From assembly GCA_963921425.1 (NCBI GenBank), contig OY992840.1, positions 14,734,621-14,798,620 of the forward strand: a DNA stretch of 64,000 bases, in the 5' to 3' direction. The notes under the pieces are model-generated. The model was given only the letters and a program-made list of their open reading frames with translations. It was not told the origin of the DNA and did no database searches. Position 1 is the first letter of the stretch. Each line of letters opens with the position of its first letter. The stretch comes from Dryas octopetala. Its lineage: Eukaryota > Streptophyta > Magnoliopsida > Rosales > Rosaceae. A program made the position numbers and the translations under genes. Of the stretch, positions 35,601 to 47,100 are shown piece by piece.

Positions 35601-36547
35601 AAATTGAGTTTTTGACTGAACACGACGAATGGAACGACATGTCGTTTATAGTTGCATCATCAACGACATGATGTTAACGTTCCATTTAAGTTTCAACTTG
35701 GGCTTTGCCGGCTAGCCCATTTTAATTGTGGGCATGTGGCTTGAGAGTTGAGATTGAGAGGTTGTTCAATGAGTTACAACTTCCAAATCGGGCATGTGAC
35801 TGAACCCAAGTTTGTCATGGGGAGCCACTAGGTTCTTAGCACCTCTTTTTGTTTTTCAGAATTTCATTAGTTACCTTTGGGTTTACTGATAATATATAAA
35901 ATAAAATATTTAATTTTTAAAAGTATTTTCCTTTTCATATAAAAAAAATGGATCTTACTTATATACTGAAAATTTTTCTTGAAGATGTTCCATAAACACA
36001 TATTTGTTTTTACCAAATGTATAAAGAGTGCTGCTATTTGCACACCCTTTTTTTTCTTTTTGCACACCCTTTTGTAAAAAAACAATAAAAATTTTAAAAA
36101 AAAGACACACTTACCCTCACCCAACACACCCCAACTCCATTTTTTCTCTTTTGCACACCCCATCAATAGACAAAAAAAAAACACACACACCCAGCCACAC
36201 ACACCCCCCTTCATCTCCCTCACCCGACCACACCCACCCACCCACGCAGCCCTCTGTTTTTTTTTTCCTTCCAAGCCCAGCAGCTCCTTTCTCCTTTCCA
36301 CTCGCCCAATCACCACCGCGCGCAGCACCACCTTCCTCGCAGCACCACCACCGCGCGCCACCACTAACCACCATCTTCATTTCTCTCCGCATGCACCATC
36401 ACCACAGCACCCCCAAAACAGCCACCACAGCCACCACAACCAGCCCGGAAGCCCCCTCCTCGGCTCCTCCATCTCTCTCTCTCTCTCTCCTTCCCTCTCT
36501 CCTCTCTCCCTTCTCTCTTCCCTCCCTTTCTCTGTCGCTGCGGTTGG

Positions 36548-36675
36548 TTCGGTAGACAACCACCGAACGAAACTAATGGTTTCGGCAAATGACTGCCGAA
36601 CGAAACTAACAGCTTCGACTGATGGCTACCGAACGAACCCGCCGGTTTCGGCGGATGACTACCGAACGGCCTGCG
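36548..36675 (+). repeat. CCGAACGAAAC / GGTTTCGGC tandem-palindromic core
   Basis: About four degenerate units of 35-40 bases, each carrying TTCGGnnnAnGnCTnCCGAACG. TTCGG and CCGAA are complementary, so each unit can form a hairpin. Related words form the large palindrome at the heart of the sister element (38800-38940). Confidence 0.7.
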
Positions 36676-36929
36676 CGCGAGGATGGTCCGGTGGTGGTAC
36701 TGCTGCGAGCAGGGTGGTGCAGAAGGTGCTGCGCGGGTGTGTTAACAGAGAAAGAGAGAGAGGGAAGGAGAGAGAGTGGGGCCGGGGCTGGGTGGAGGGG
36801 AGGGAGGAGGTTGGGCTGGGTTGGGCGCTGCGCGCGGTGGCTGGAGGGCTGGGGTGGTCGGGGCTGGGTTGGGCGCGGGGAGGGTGGTGCAGCATGGAGG
36901 AGAGAGAGGGGTGGTGCATGGTGGTGAGC

Positions 36930-37130
36930 ACGGGGAGAGTGGTGCAGCAGGGTGGTGGGCGCACGGTGGTGGTGCTGCGCGCGGGGAGGGTGGTGCAGCA
37001 GGGTGGTAGGCGCAAGGTGGTGGTGCTGCGCGCGGGGAGGGTAGTGCAGCATGGTGGTGGGCGCGGGGAGGTTGGTGCAGCAGGGTGGTGGGCGGCGCAC
37101 GGTGGTGGTGCTGCGCGAGGGTGGTGCAGC
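36930..37130 (+). repeat. G-rich minisatellite, about 51-bp period
   Basis: CGGGGAGnGTGGTGCAGCA recurs at 36931, 36982 and 37033 (51-base steps). It is followed by a shorter 31-base step at 37064, with GCGCACGGTGGTGGTGCTGCG between copies. The opposite arm has only short complementary CAGCACCACC tracts, so this array expanded on one arm. Confidence 0.75.
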
Positions 37131-38292
37131 ATGGTGGAGAGGTGGGGAGGGGGTGTGTACGGGGGAGGGGGAGATGGGGATGGGGTGTGTGAGTTTTGGG
37201 GGTGTGTGTGTGTTTTTTTTTTTTCTGTTTAGGGAGGGTGTGCAAAAAGAAAAATGGATGGGGGTGTGTGGGTGAGGGAAGGGCCAAATGGTCTTTTCTC
37301 TTGAGTTTTTTTTGTTTTTTTTTCAAGAAAGGGTGTGCAAAGAGAAATTTAGGGTGTGCAAATAGCAGCACTCATGTATAAAAACCGCTTTTAGTTATTT
37401 AAAAGAATGTTTATACTACTAGTAAAACATGTTTGATATGCCTCATTTGGATTGGGATGGACTCGACAAACCTAATTGATTGTATTATACTAAACTCAAA
37501 TTATACTATATTAAAGCATGAATTTAAAAGATTATTTGTATCTTAGGAAAAGGTAGCGTGAAAACCCTTTTTCGACTTAAATCAGATGGTGCATGCAATA
37601 CCAATGACTACTTGTGAAGTACCATGGAATTTGGCATCTTGGTACATCATACCAATGACTTAAATCTTGGTATATCTTGCACAAAAGCCCACTATATTTA
37701 TTTAGGCTAAAGTTCAATTTAGATACTAAACTATAGGAAGTATTTCAATTACATCCATCATTTACAAAATCATTAAAAAACATAGCCTCATCTAAATTTT
37801 AAATTGAAAAAATAAATTTTTCTTCATCTTTTCTTTTTTTACCCCTCTCTCTCTCTCTCTCTTTCTTCTTCTCTCATTTTTCTTCTTCTTCCCTGTGTCT
37901 CCCTTCTCTCTCGCGTGACTTCGCACAATCCGGCCGTGACCAGGCCAAGCCGAGTTGGCGCAGCACCACCAACCACCAGTTTGCAACTCCTCTTTCTCCC
38001 CCCGACCATCCCTCTATTCCCTCTCCTCTCCACGTGACTCCCTCTCTGTGCGCACCTCAGCCCAGCCAAGGCCGGCCATTTCCCGGCGGCCCAAGGCCAT
38101 CGACAGGTCCACTGGTGTCGGCCATCCCCCTACGAGCTATAGTTGGAGTTCGGAAGGTTGTGGTAGGGGTGGGGTCAGGAAGGGCTGGGTTGGGAGGGTT
38201 GGTTGGAGAAAAGGAAGAGAGAGAGAGTGAGAGGTGGAGAAGGGTAAAATAGGAAAAGAGGAAGAAAAATTCATTTTTTCAATTTAAATTTT

Positions 38293-39431
38293 GAGGGCTG
38301 CTATTTGCACACCTTTTCTTAAAAAAAAAAAAACTCAAGGGAAAAGACCATTTGGCCCTCCCTTCACCCACACACCCCATCCATTTTTCTTTTTGCACAC
38401 TCTTCCTAAACAGAAAAAAAAAAAAAAAAAAAAACACACACACCCAAAAATCACACACCCCATCCCCACCCCCCCCCCCGTACACACCCCCTCACCCACA
38501 CACCCCATCCCCACCTCTCTTCTTTCCTGCACACACCCCACCCCCGTCGACCACCCCAGCCCCCGCCCGCCCCACTCTCTCTCCTTCCCTCTTACCCCGC
38601 CGACCACCGCACCCCCATCCCCTCATCTTTCTCTCTCCTCGAAACCCAACCCCAGCCCTGGCCCGCCCCACTCTTTCTTTTTCCCTCTCCCTCCTCCGGC
38701 CACCACCAGTCACCCCACCGGTCGGAAAATACTCCCCAGATGCCGGCCATCATTCCCCAAAACACCCCTTACCGGCCAGCCACCCACACCCACAAAAACA
38801 TTGCATCGGGTTCGGCGGACCAGTGCCGAACCCGGTGGTTTCGTTCGGTAGGTACCCACCGAACAATCCTATTCTATTCGGCGGGTACCTGTCGAACGAA
38901 ACCACCGGGTTCGGCACTGGTCTGCCGAACCCGCTGCAATTTTTTTTTTTTTTTGGCTGTCTACTTGGGCGGTGGTGCTGTCTGCTTGGCGGTGGTGCAT
39001 GCGGGGAGAAGGGGGAGGAGGGATTGGGAGGTGGCAAGATGGAAGAGGGTGCGGTGGTCGGCGGGGTAAGAGGGAAGCAGAGAGAGTGGGTGGTGCATGC
39101 GGGGAGGAGGGGGAGGTGGCAAGAGGGAAGGGGGTGCGGTGGTCGGCGGGGTAAGAGGGAAGTAGAGAGAGTGGGGCGGGCCGAATAGAAAGGGTGGGGG
39201 GTGGGCTTCGACGGTGGGGTGTGTGCCGGCGAGATGGGGATGGATGGGGTGTGTACCGAGGGGGGGGGGAGATCGGGATGGGGTGTGCACGCGGGGGGGG
39301 GGGGGAGGGGGGAGATGGGGATGGGGTGTGTGGGTGAGGGGAGGGCCAAATGGTCTTTTCCCTTGATTTTTTATTTTTTTTTAAGAAAGGGTGTGCAAAG
39401 AGAAGAAAATGATGTGCAAATAACAGCCCTC
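38293..39431. mobile_element. GC-rich Mutator-like foldback element, family C copy 2 (nested)
   Basis: The ends GAGGGCTGCTATTTGCACA and (other strand) GAGGGCTGTTATTTGCACA match each other and family C copy 1. The 8-mer TAAATTTT lies on both sides (38285-38292 and 39432-39439), inside the right arm of the host element. The left arm is CACACCCC/CCACC-rich and the right arm GGTGTGTGGG-rich. At the centre, 38800-38940 is a palindrome with arms of about 60 bases built from CGGGTTCGGC / GCCGAACCCG words. No transposase. Confidence 0.85.
38800..38940. repeat. Long central palindrome of the nested element
   Basis: ATTGCATCGGGTTCGGC on the left matches, inverted, GCCGAACCCGCTGCAAT on the right. Pairing continues through ACCAGTGCCGAACCCGG and GGTTTCGTTCG to a short AT-rich loop near 38872. 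This is much stronger pairing than in copy 1. Confidence 0.8.
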
Positions 39432-40400
39432 TAAATTTTAGATGAGGTATGTTTTTGAATGATTTTATAGATGATGGATGCAATTGAAATACCTCCTATA
39501 ATTAAGTGTCTAAATTGAACATTAAGCCTTTTATTTATCTATGGTTGGCATCCGGAGGCTGTATAAAAGATGTAATGGTTGGAATGAATTAGGCAGCTCC
39601 AATGAGTACACTATTGCCCTATAGGTTAAGTCATAACCTAGGCATGGCAGCACCCAATGCCTCAGCCCCTAAGTTATGCTTAGGCAACAAATCCAGACAC
39701 AACAAAGAGAAAAAACTTTCTAGATTATTTCAAACTGCTAGCTAAGACTTATTTTGAACCATGGCACCAATACAAACACTGCATAACAACTCTAACCATC
39801 TGAATGGATAAAGTAGTTCACAAACAGATCATACCAGGGAAAATGAGATATAAAATAAGTCAAAGCTAGACAAAGAAATGGAAATTCATACATACGAAAA
39901 AATAAAAACGAGAATACAAAAAGAGGGAGAAAGAGCTATCAAACAGTTTAGAGGCCACAAAATTGCTTAAAATGATATTTCCTGATTTGAGTTGATCTAA
40001 GGCCTCACAAACCTGGAGACCCTTGAATGACTTGACATTTGAAGCCTCTCACATATAATGCCTACCAGTGGGTTCACAGCATGTCAGAGATTATTCTCCT
40101 GAAGCACTTTTGTCAGATTCCCAGTACCCATGCACCAACCAGCAAAATATAAGCTCACAAGGTTTATTGTTAATACAGATTCCTCCAAGTTTCCAACATT
40201 GACCAGTTCTAATTTGTCATCCAGGGTTTGCAACACAACTGGACTAAACTGTAACAAAGATGTAGCAATGGATATTTTGCTCGTCTTCCCTTCTAGTTCT
40301 CAACCAAAAAGTCAAGAACAGCACCCACAGCCAACATGGTGAAGTCAATAAACAGGGGATCCTTCAGCACTGGCTCAATCAGTCAATTCATCATAGTTAC

Positions 40401-41763
40401 TTACATATTTAAAGGAGCTGGAAACCCTTGAAATTCTATCTTGCCTTCGTGTGCCATAACAACATCAGGAACCACTTCTTTATATTTGCTCATTATTCTC
40501 TTCATGAAAGTCTTCTCAGTCATTATGAGCACATAAACAAAGTTAATATCTTCGTCTATCAACCCCCGCCACAGTAAAAGTTGCAGAACTGAACACCTAG
40601 GAATAATTCTCTTCTCCAAACTAAACATTCAAAGATTTGGATTCCTTGAAATCGTTGATGGCTTCATATTCAATTTATGAATGAAGAAAGTCATCAATTT
40701 CTGGATCTTCTTCACTGAAGTAAGCATACACATGGGTTGCAATTTGATTGCTGAATAAATATCATCTTTCGACATACCAAAACTTCTATAAGTTTCCAAC
40801 TTCTGCTCCCAGAGTGTCTTACTCATCACTGCCATGTTACGATAGGCTAGAACAAATAGCATTTTATTGGGATCAAACCCCAAATTTTTCACTTCACCAA
40901 TAATCTCACTAACTCGATTACCCCTTAGAAGCATTGTACCTGGATGAACCATCAAAAGTTTCACAATAAGTGACTCAGGTACACCATGGCTCTTGAACGT
41001 TGACATGTTCGGCTCCATCACCTTTTCCAAATTAAATCGAAGCACCCGGTGGTAACCCTTTATAGCCTTTAGGACACTCTCATTACTGCTGAGAAACCGC
41101 CTAAGCACTTCAACATTTGGAATGATGATGTTTTTAAGGCTGCTTGATAGAATATAAGGCATTTTGGATAAAATCTCTGCAGTTTCAAGGTCTGAAAGAC
41201 CCAAAGATTTGAAAAAAATCGATTTTTGGCTTTAAAATCTTCCGAGTATCTAATAAAAACAATGCAGGACACTTCATGGTCATGGTTGTTATATCCTTTT
41301 CACTGAAACCATGATTTCGAAAGAACTCAAACACCGTTTGTGCACGACTCTCAAGCACACGTGGGTGTTTACAAATCATTTCGGCAAGGCTAGTGTTTGA
41401 AAACCCCAAAGACTTAAACAACTTCAAATTGGGCTCAAGTTTACCGTCTAAATCAGCCAAAAGCAATACCGGACGTTTGGTGATTATGTTTCTGATGTGG
41501 TTCTGAGTCAACCCGTGAGCTCTAAATAGGCTCAGTACCGAGTCAGGGTTGTGTGTGGGTTCAATGCGGAGCTTCTTGGAAGCTGAAATGGCTGATTCTG
41601 AGGACAACCCACATGATTTTTTAAGGTAAGAGACTGTAAAAGATTGTTTATCTGTTAAATTAGAGAGGGCTGAGATAGGTTTGGGAGTGAAGGTTGAGAA
41701 CATGTAGCCATACCTAAATGGTGACGCTCTGCGCTTTAGTTTTGTGAAAACTGAACGAAGCAT
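40401..41763 (-). pseudogene. mTERF-domain gene, decayed tandem copy
   Basis: Nearly the same sequence as the intact gene at 34079-35440, including the start, the presequence and the last codons (GFPAPLNM). Two lesions break it. An A-tract near 41212-41218 has seven A where the intact copy has six, shifting the frame after about codon 187. A later TGA at about 40629-40631 replaces a leucine codon after NPNL. The pieces between the lesions stay open and remain mTERF-like, so inactivation looks young compared with the duplication. Both upstream regions are alike, so it may still be transcribed. Confidence 0.9.
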
Positions 41764-42557
41764 TGGATAATTGAGAAGTAAAAGATTGCTTAGCTGAGAA
41801 TGAAGGTTTACCTGGTCTGTAATTTGAAAAGCTATTGGATGCTATCGAAGTGCTTCAAGCATTGGGCTTTCCTTTGCATCCTTTCTTCTTGTGCATTGCC
41901 TTTTGGCTTTGGCCCCTTTTATAAAATTGAGTTTTTGACTGAACACGACGAATGTAACGACATGTCGTTTGTAGTTGCATCATCAACGACATGATGTTAA
42001 CGTTCCATTTAAGTTTCAACTTGGGCTTTGCCGGCTAGCCCATTTTAATTGTGGGCATGTGGCTTGAGATTGAGAGGTTGTTCATTGAGTAACAACTTCC
42101 TAATCGGGCCTTATATTGACTGAACCCAAGTTTGTCATGGGGAGGCACTAGGTTTCATTAGTTACCTTTGGGTTTACAGATATTATATGAAATAAAATAT
42201 TTAATTTTTAAAAGTATTTTCCTTTTCATAAAAAAAAAAAAAAAAAAAGGATCTTACATATATACTGAAATTTTTTCTTGAAGATGTTCCTCAATAAACA
42301 CATATTTGTTTTTACTGAATGCATAAAAACTGCTTTTAGTTATTTGAAAGAATTTTTATACTACTAGTAAAGCGCGTTTGATATGCCTCATTTGGGTTAG
42401 GATGGACTCTAATTGTATTATATTGGACTAAAATTATAATATATTGAAGCATGGATTTAAATTATTTGTATCTTAGGAAAAGGTAGCGTGAAAACCCTTT
42501 TTCGACTTAAATTGAGATGGTGCAATACCAATAACTACTTGTGAAGTACCATGGAAT

Positions 42558-43900
42558 TGGGGGCACCACACCAATACTCATTCTCAAACAAACTATTCAT
42601 GACCGGACCAACAAAGCGATATGCATTTTGAGAATGACGAGACATTCACAAGGGAACAAACAAGTAGAAAAAATGTCGACAAGAAAGGCTTTGCTAGCTT
42701 TATCATAACATAACGAAAAGAATGAGAGGCCGAAGGGTTGTCATTAAAAATAAACCAAAATAACCATAAATGGAATCCAAAAGAGCATGATTCATGAAGA
42801 ATCTGTTGTAACTAGTTAACATGGTGAGTAAGACAAAAAAATAAGGGCAAAATGGGCCGAAATAGATTTTGACATCCATCTTGCTTAGTTGTTTGAAAGT
42901 GAATATCGATGAACATGAGCAAGAGCTTAACTATGGATCCGAAAAAAAGAGGTAGTTGCTACAATAATATAATATTTTAAGGCAATACATTCCAATTCAT
43001 TGTAATTTTACACAATCTAGTATAGTTCAGTCCAATTTAATATGGCGTAACAATTCCTAAATTCTGATGATGGATTTAGTTTGTGGCAGTTAATGATCAA
43101 TTAAGTGATTTAGATGCACAATCTAATGACACAAACATTTTGAAAATTGAGATTTGAACCATTAACAATAAACCGACCATGCACCACTATCATGAGACCA
43201 AGATATCCTTAGTTCATTTAAAAAATCTCAAATTTTCACATAGTTGTAAAAGAGAAATGTTATTCACTTTCTTCACCGACCTTCTCATTTATTAATTTTA
43301 TTATGCAATATAAATTCATGATCGAAACCGTTCATTTTTTGATCTAACTATGAAGATATGTTTGCAAAAAATTAACTGAATCGAAAATCGTTTGATTATG
43401 TAACAATTTGATTCATCATTTGTTTATTTTATAATGATTACATGACCAAACAATTTTCGTTTCACTTAATTTTTTGCATAGATAATTTTCAAATAATTAT
43501 TTAAAAAATAAACAATTTTGATTATAAAAATCCATTATAAAATGAGAATAATAGAGAAAAATATGATTGTCCATCGATAATGAGGGCTGCCTGCCTCTTT
43601 TAATTCACCTCCCCTTGGTATGGGCATTCCAAGAAAAAGAAGTCTTGAAAGACCTAATTTCTTGAACTACCCGACCATTAAAAATATGAAGCCACCATGG
43701 AGTATAGTGTAGCAGTTGAGTGAAAGAGAATTATGGGGATCACCTTTTCCCGTCCTACAATCAACTCGAACACTCAAGGGATAGTAACCTAAATTGGATC
43801 AGTCGTAAAATATGTTGCTACCCAAACATATCTATCATCCCCCACTAGGCCAAGCTCACCACACGGGACCCACACCTCTTCATGTCACACACCAACCGTT
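42558..43900. other. Intergenic DNA between the duplication and NOP56
   Basis: About 1.3 kb of AT-rich sequence. Short inverted words around AACAATTTTGATTATAAA / TTTATTTTATAATGATTA occur near 43420-43530, but no bounded element or gene can be supported. Confidence 0.3.
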
Positions 43901-43937
43901 GGATTCACCAAGCCCGGACTCAGTATACACATCGAAC

Positions 43938-44012
43938 GGCCCAGAATGACTCACCAACACATACATAAACAAGCCCACTCTTCCTCTCTGAAAAAACCCT
44001 AAACCCTAACCC
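43938..44012 (+). promoter_or_regulatory. Site II and double telo-box before NOP56
   Basis: GGCCCA at 43938 and AGCCCA at 43974 are site II elements in inverse reading. AAACCCTAAACCCTAAC at about 43994-44010 is a doubled telo-box. The arrangement lies 125-200 bases before the start codon and matches the MAK16 upstream region. Confidence 0.7.
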
Positions 44013-44135
44013 AACCTTCAAATGCGAGCATTTCTTCCTCGCTCTTTCCACAGCCGATTCCGACAGTTTTAGAGAGAAAGAGAGGGTTCCATTAATAAAA
44101 GCTGAAGCTTTATACGCCGCCGTTTCGAGTGCTCG

Positions 44136-47100
44136 ATGGCACTTTACCTGCTCTACGAAGCAGCTTCTGGTTACTCTCTGTTTCAAGCTCATGGGCTCGA
44201 CCAAATCGGCCAGAACACCGAGGCGGTTCGGGGCTCTGTTTCGGACCTGAACCGGTTTGGGAAGGTGGTCCAGCTCACGGCTTTCTACCCATTTGAGTCG
44301 GCCCTCGATGCCCTCCAACAATGCAACTCAGTCTCTGAAGGTAGAGAACTCAACCTTGCTTTGGGTTTCTGTCTTAGTTCGTTTTAGCTTTGCTGATATA
44401 TATATATATATATGTTGATTAGGGTCTTTTCATTGATTTCGTTTCTGTTTGATTCTTAAGTTGCCTGGTCATGGATGCTCAAGTTTGAATATTTTTCTGT
44501 TTGTTTAATGGGAAAATGAAGGAAAATAATTCATGCACGTATTAGTCTTTTGTTTTGTAATTTTGACTGTTGCTGCATTCGTTTATATACTGTTTATGCG
44601 TTCAATTTTTAAGAAATGATGAGAAACTCGACCCAGCTTAATTGGTTAGTATATTGCCTGGTTTTACTTGGTTGTTAGTGCTTCATATGCTTGAAAAAAC
44701 ATGTGGAAAGGAAAAGTGGACTACTTAAAAGACTATAAGATATCAGACTATCGGAACTTTGAATTCTACTTATTAGGTTGTTTTGGTTTACGATATGGAA
44801 AGCTTAAATGAGCTAATTGTGTTAGTCTAAAGAGTGTTTTGTATTTTTCAGGTACTGAAGATTCAATTTTTTGCCTTCTCTCTGTCTCTCAAAAACTTGC
44901 TACCAATATCTTGTTTGGTGTATTTGTAATTTGAAATGGTTTAGTAAATAATATAATTTACTACAAGGTTGTTAGTTAAAGTTTACTTTTGCATCTCCCG
45001 AAGAGCTTGGTGTATTTAAATGCAGTTATTCTTTGTAAGTGTAGTTTTCTTTGGTTATGTCTATCAAAGGGTTTGTGCTAATTAGTTGTTGGATTTCAGG
45101 GATTATGACTGATGAGTTAAGGAACTTTTTGGAGCTTAATCTCCCAAAAGTTAAGGAAGGTAAGAAGGCAAAGTTCAGTTTGGGAGTAGCTGAACCAAAG
45201 ATTGGTTCTCACATCCTTGAAGTGACTAAAATTCCTTGCCAAAGTAATGAGTTTGTTCTTGAGCTGCTCCGTGGAGTGCGAGATCATTTTGATAGGTTCA
45301 TCAAGGACCTTAAGGTTTGAATTCTTCTTATATACACATCCTTTTTTTTTTTCCTTTTCATTATATTATGTCATTAGGATTTCTCTTGGTATTCCTTTTT
45401 TGGGTTTAACTTTTTTTTTTTTTTCTATCTTTCACATTTTTGTTTTTCATTCTCTCCTCACCTTCTCACCTTAGCCTGGTGACTTAGAGAAAGCCCAGCT
45501 TGGTCTAGGGCACAGTTACAGCAGAGCCAAAGTCAAGTTCAATGTTAACAAAGTTGACAATATGGTGATTCAAGCAATCTTCCTTCTAGATACACTTGAC
45601 AAGGATATCAATTCCTTCTCCATGAGAGTCAGGTATGATAATGCCATTCATATAGACATGTTATATAGTCAGTAATTGAGATTAGGATTGATTATACCAT
45701 TTCCTAAACATTTTAACTGGTATACCATCTGGAAGAACTTGTTGATTGTGGGAAGACAAAAGAAAATAATATTTATGGGTATTTTTGTTTATCACTTATC
45801 TGCAGAGAGTGGTACTCTTGGCATTTTCCTGAGTTGATGAAGATTGTCAATGACAATTATCTTTATGCTAAAGTTGCAAAATCTATTGAAGACAAGTCAA
45901 CATTGGCTGAAGACAAACTTCCAGAACTAACTGACATTGTTGGAGATGAAGATAAGGCAAAGGAGATTATAGAAGCTGCCAAAGCATCCATGGGTTAGAC
46001 TTCATAATATATTCCCTGTCATTTATATAATTTTCTAACAATTTATCTGTTATTCTAATTGTCATTTTTGTTTTAATTTTTTTTTTTTTGCAGGGCAGGA
46101 TTTGTCTCCAATTGACTTGATCAATGTTCATCAATTTGCACAGAGGGTGATGGAACTATCTGAATACAGGAAGAAGCTTTATGATTATCTGGTTACTAAA
46201 ATGAATGACATAGCACCCAATTTGGCCTCTTTAATTGGTGAAGTAGTTGGAGCTCGTTTGATTTCTCATGCTGGTAGTCTTACGAATTTGGCTAAATGCC
46301 CTTCTTCTACTCTTCAGATCCTTGGTGCAGAGAAGGCTCTCTTCAGGTGCTCTTACTTGGCATTTTCCTCAATTGCTTGTAAATTACTACATGATAGGTG
46401 GTTCACTAAAACGGAATCCAGTTGTTCTAATTCTATTAGTTTGAAATACTCATCTGATGGCCTTAAAATAGTAGTTGTCATTTAAGAATTTGTTACTTTA
46501 GTGTATTCTCCTGATAAGAAAAAAAAAAGAAAAAAAATCCTCTTGATTGATTATAAGTCTTTAGATTAACTCAATTTTCTTCTTCCCAGGGCATTAAAAA
46601 CCAGGGGAAACACACCCAAATATGGACTGATATTCCATTCATCTTTTATTGGTCGAGCATCTGCCCGGAACAAGGGCCGAATGGCTCGATATCTTGCAAA
46701 CAAGTGTTCTATTGCATCTCGCATTGATTGCTTTTCAGGTGACTTCTAACTGTCCTCAGACAATATTGTCTGTCCTACTTTTCTTTCTTATGCATTGCAG
46801 TTTATTCTGCATAATTAATGTTGTTGTGACCTTCTGTGATGCAGAGAGTAGCACTACTGCTTTTGGGGAAAAACTCCGTGAACAAGTTGAGGAGCGACTC
46901 GACTTCTATGACAAGGGTGTTGCCCCTCGTAAAAACATTGATGTTATGAAATCTGCAATTGAGAGCACTCAAGGCAAAGGTGCATAACCAAGCGAATATG
47001 GTGCTTTTTTTCATTTAACATCAATCCAAAAATAGGAATATAGTTTATGGTTAAATGTGATATCTGTCAATGATACTATATGAGGACTGTGATGATCCCT

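Larger units (their letters stand above)
36026..37373. mobile_element. GC-rich Mutator-like foldback element, family C copy 1
   Basis: The ends GAGTGCTGCTATTTGCACAC are perfect inverted repeats. The 9-mer ATGTATAAA flanks both sides (36017-36025 and 37374-37382). Arms several hundred bases long are pyrimidine- and C-rich on the left (CACACCC, CACCACC) and purine- and G-rich on the right, so the element can fold on itself. The core repeats a CCGAACGAAAC / GGTTTCGGC unit (about 36548-36675). The right arm carries a G-rich minisatellite. There is no transposase. The unit 2 counterpart near 42312 (gaATGCATAAAaactg) is the unoccupied site, so the insertion came after the segmental duplication. Confidence 0.85.
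33220..37632. repeat. Tandem segmental duplication, unit 1 (intact mTERF)
   Basis: The sequence from about 33220 (ATCTTGCACAAAtAGCCCACTAT) to about 37632 (CTTGTGAAGTACCATGGAATT) recurs, same orientation, in unit 2 at about 37669-42557. Shared stretches include the mTERF gene, 700 bases upstream of it, and 800 bases of its 3' flank. The units differ by scattered substitutions, small indels and by private transposon insertions: unit 1 has the element at 36026-37373, unit 2 has the nest at 37705-39528. Edges were placed by eye. Confidence 0.85.
37705..39528. mobile_element. Mutator-like foldback element (host of a nested insertion)
   Basis: The ends GGCTAAAGTTCAATTTAGA and (other strand) GGCTTAATGTTCAATTTAGA begin arms that match for about 100 bases (CATCCATCATTTACAAAATCATT against CATCCATCATCTATAAAATCATT). 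The flanking 9-mers ATTTATTTA (37696-37704) and TTTTATTTA (39529-39537) match at eight positions. Unit 1 near 33250 has the unfilled site. The interior before the nested element is a CT-rich then GC-rich stretch (about 37840-38250) with no recognisable gene origin. Without the nested piece the element would be about 0.7 kb. Confidence 0.8.
37669..42557. repeat. Tandem segmental duplication, unit 2 (decayed mTERF)
   Basis: Direct repeat of unit 1 (33220-37632). After removal of the nested insertion at 37705-39528, the order of shared landmarks is identical: GCCCACTAT, TCTATGGTTGGCATCCGG, the mTERF frame, the TATA-like element, and GGTAGCGTGAAAACCC near the far end. Unit 2 carries about 45 bases near 39609-39653 that unit 1 lacks. 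Confidence 0.85.

Noticed and set aside
36026-39431. Foreign or bacterial DNA because of the high GC content
   Set aside because: Inverted ends, target duplications and the empty sites in the sister unit explain both stretches as transposons.
36028-39434. Many overlapping proline-rich or glycine/tryptophan-rich open frames of 60-278 codons on both strands
   Set aside because: They come from low-complexity C-rich and G-rich arms of foldback elements, which have few stops in any frame. There is no domain, no splice logic, and frames exist on both strands at once.
43920-44321. Minus-strand frame of 133 codons over the NOP56 start
   Set aside because: It is antisense to NOP56 exon 1 and its promoter and reads no recognisable protein.
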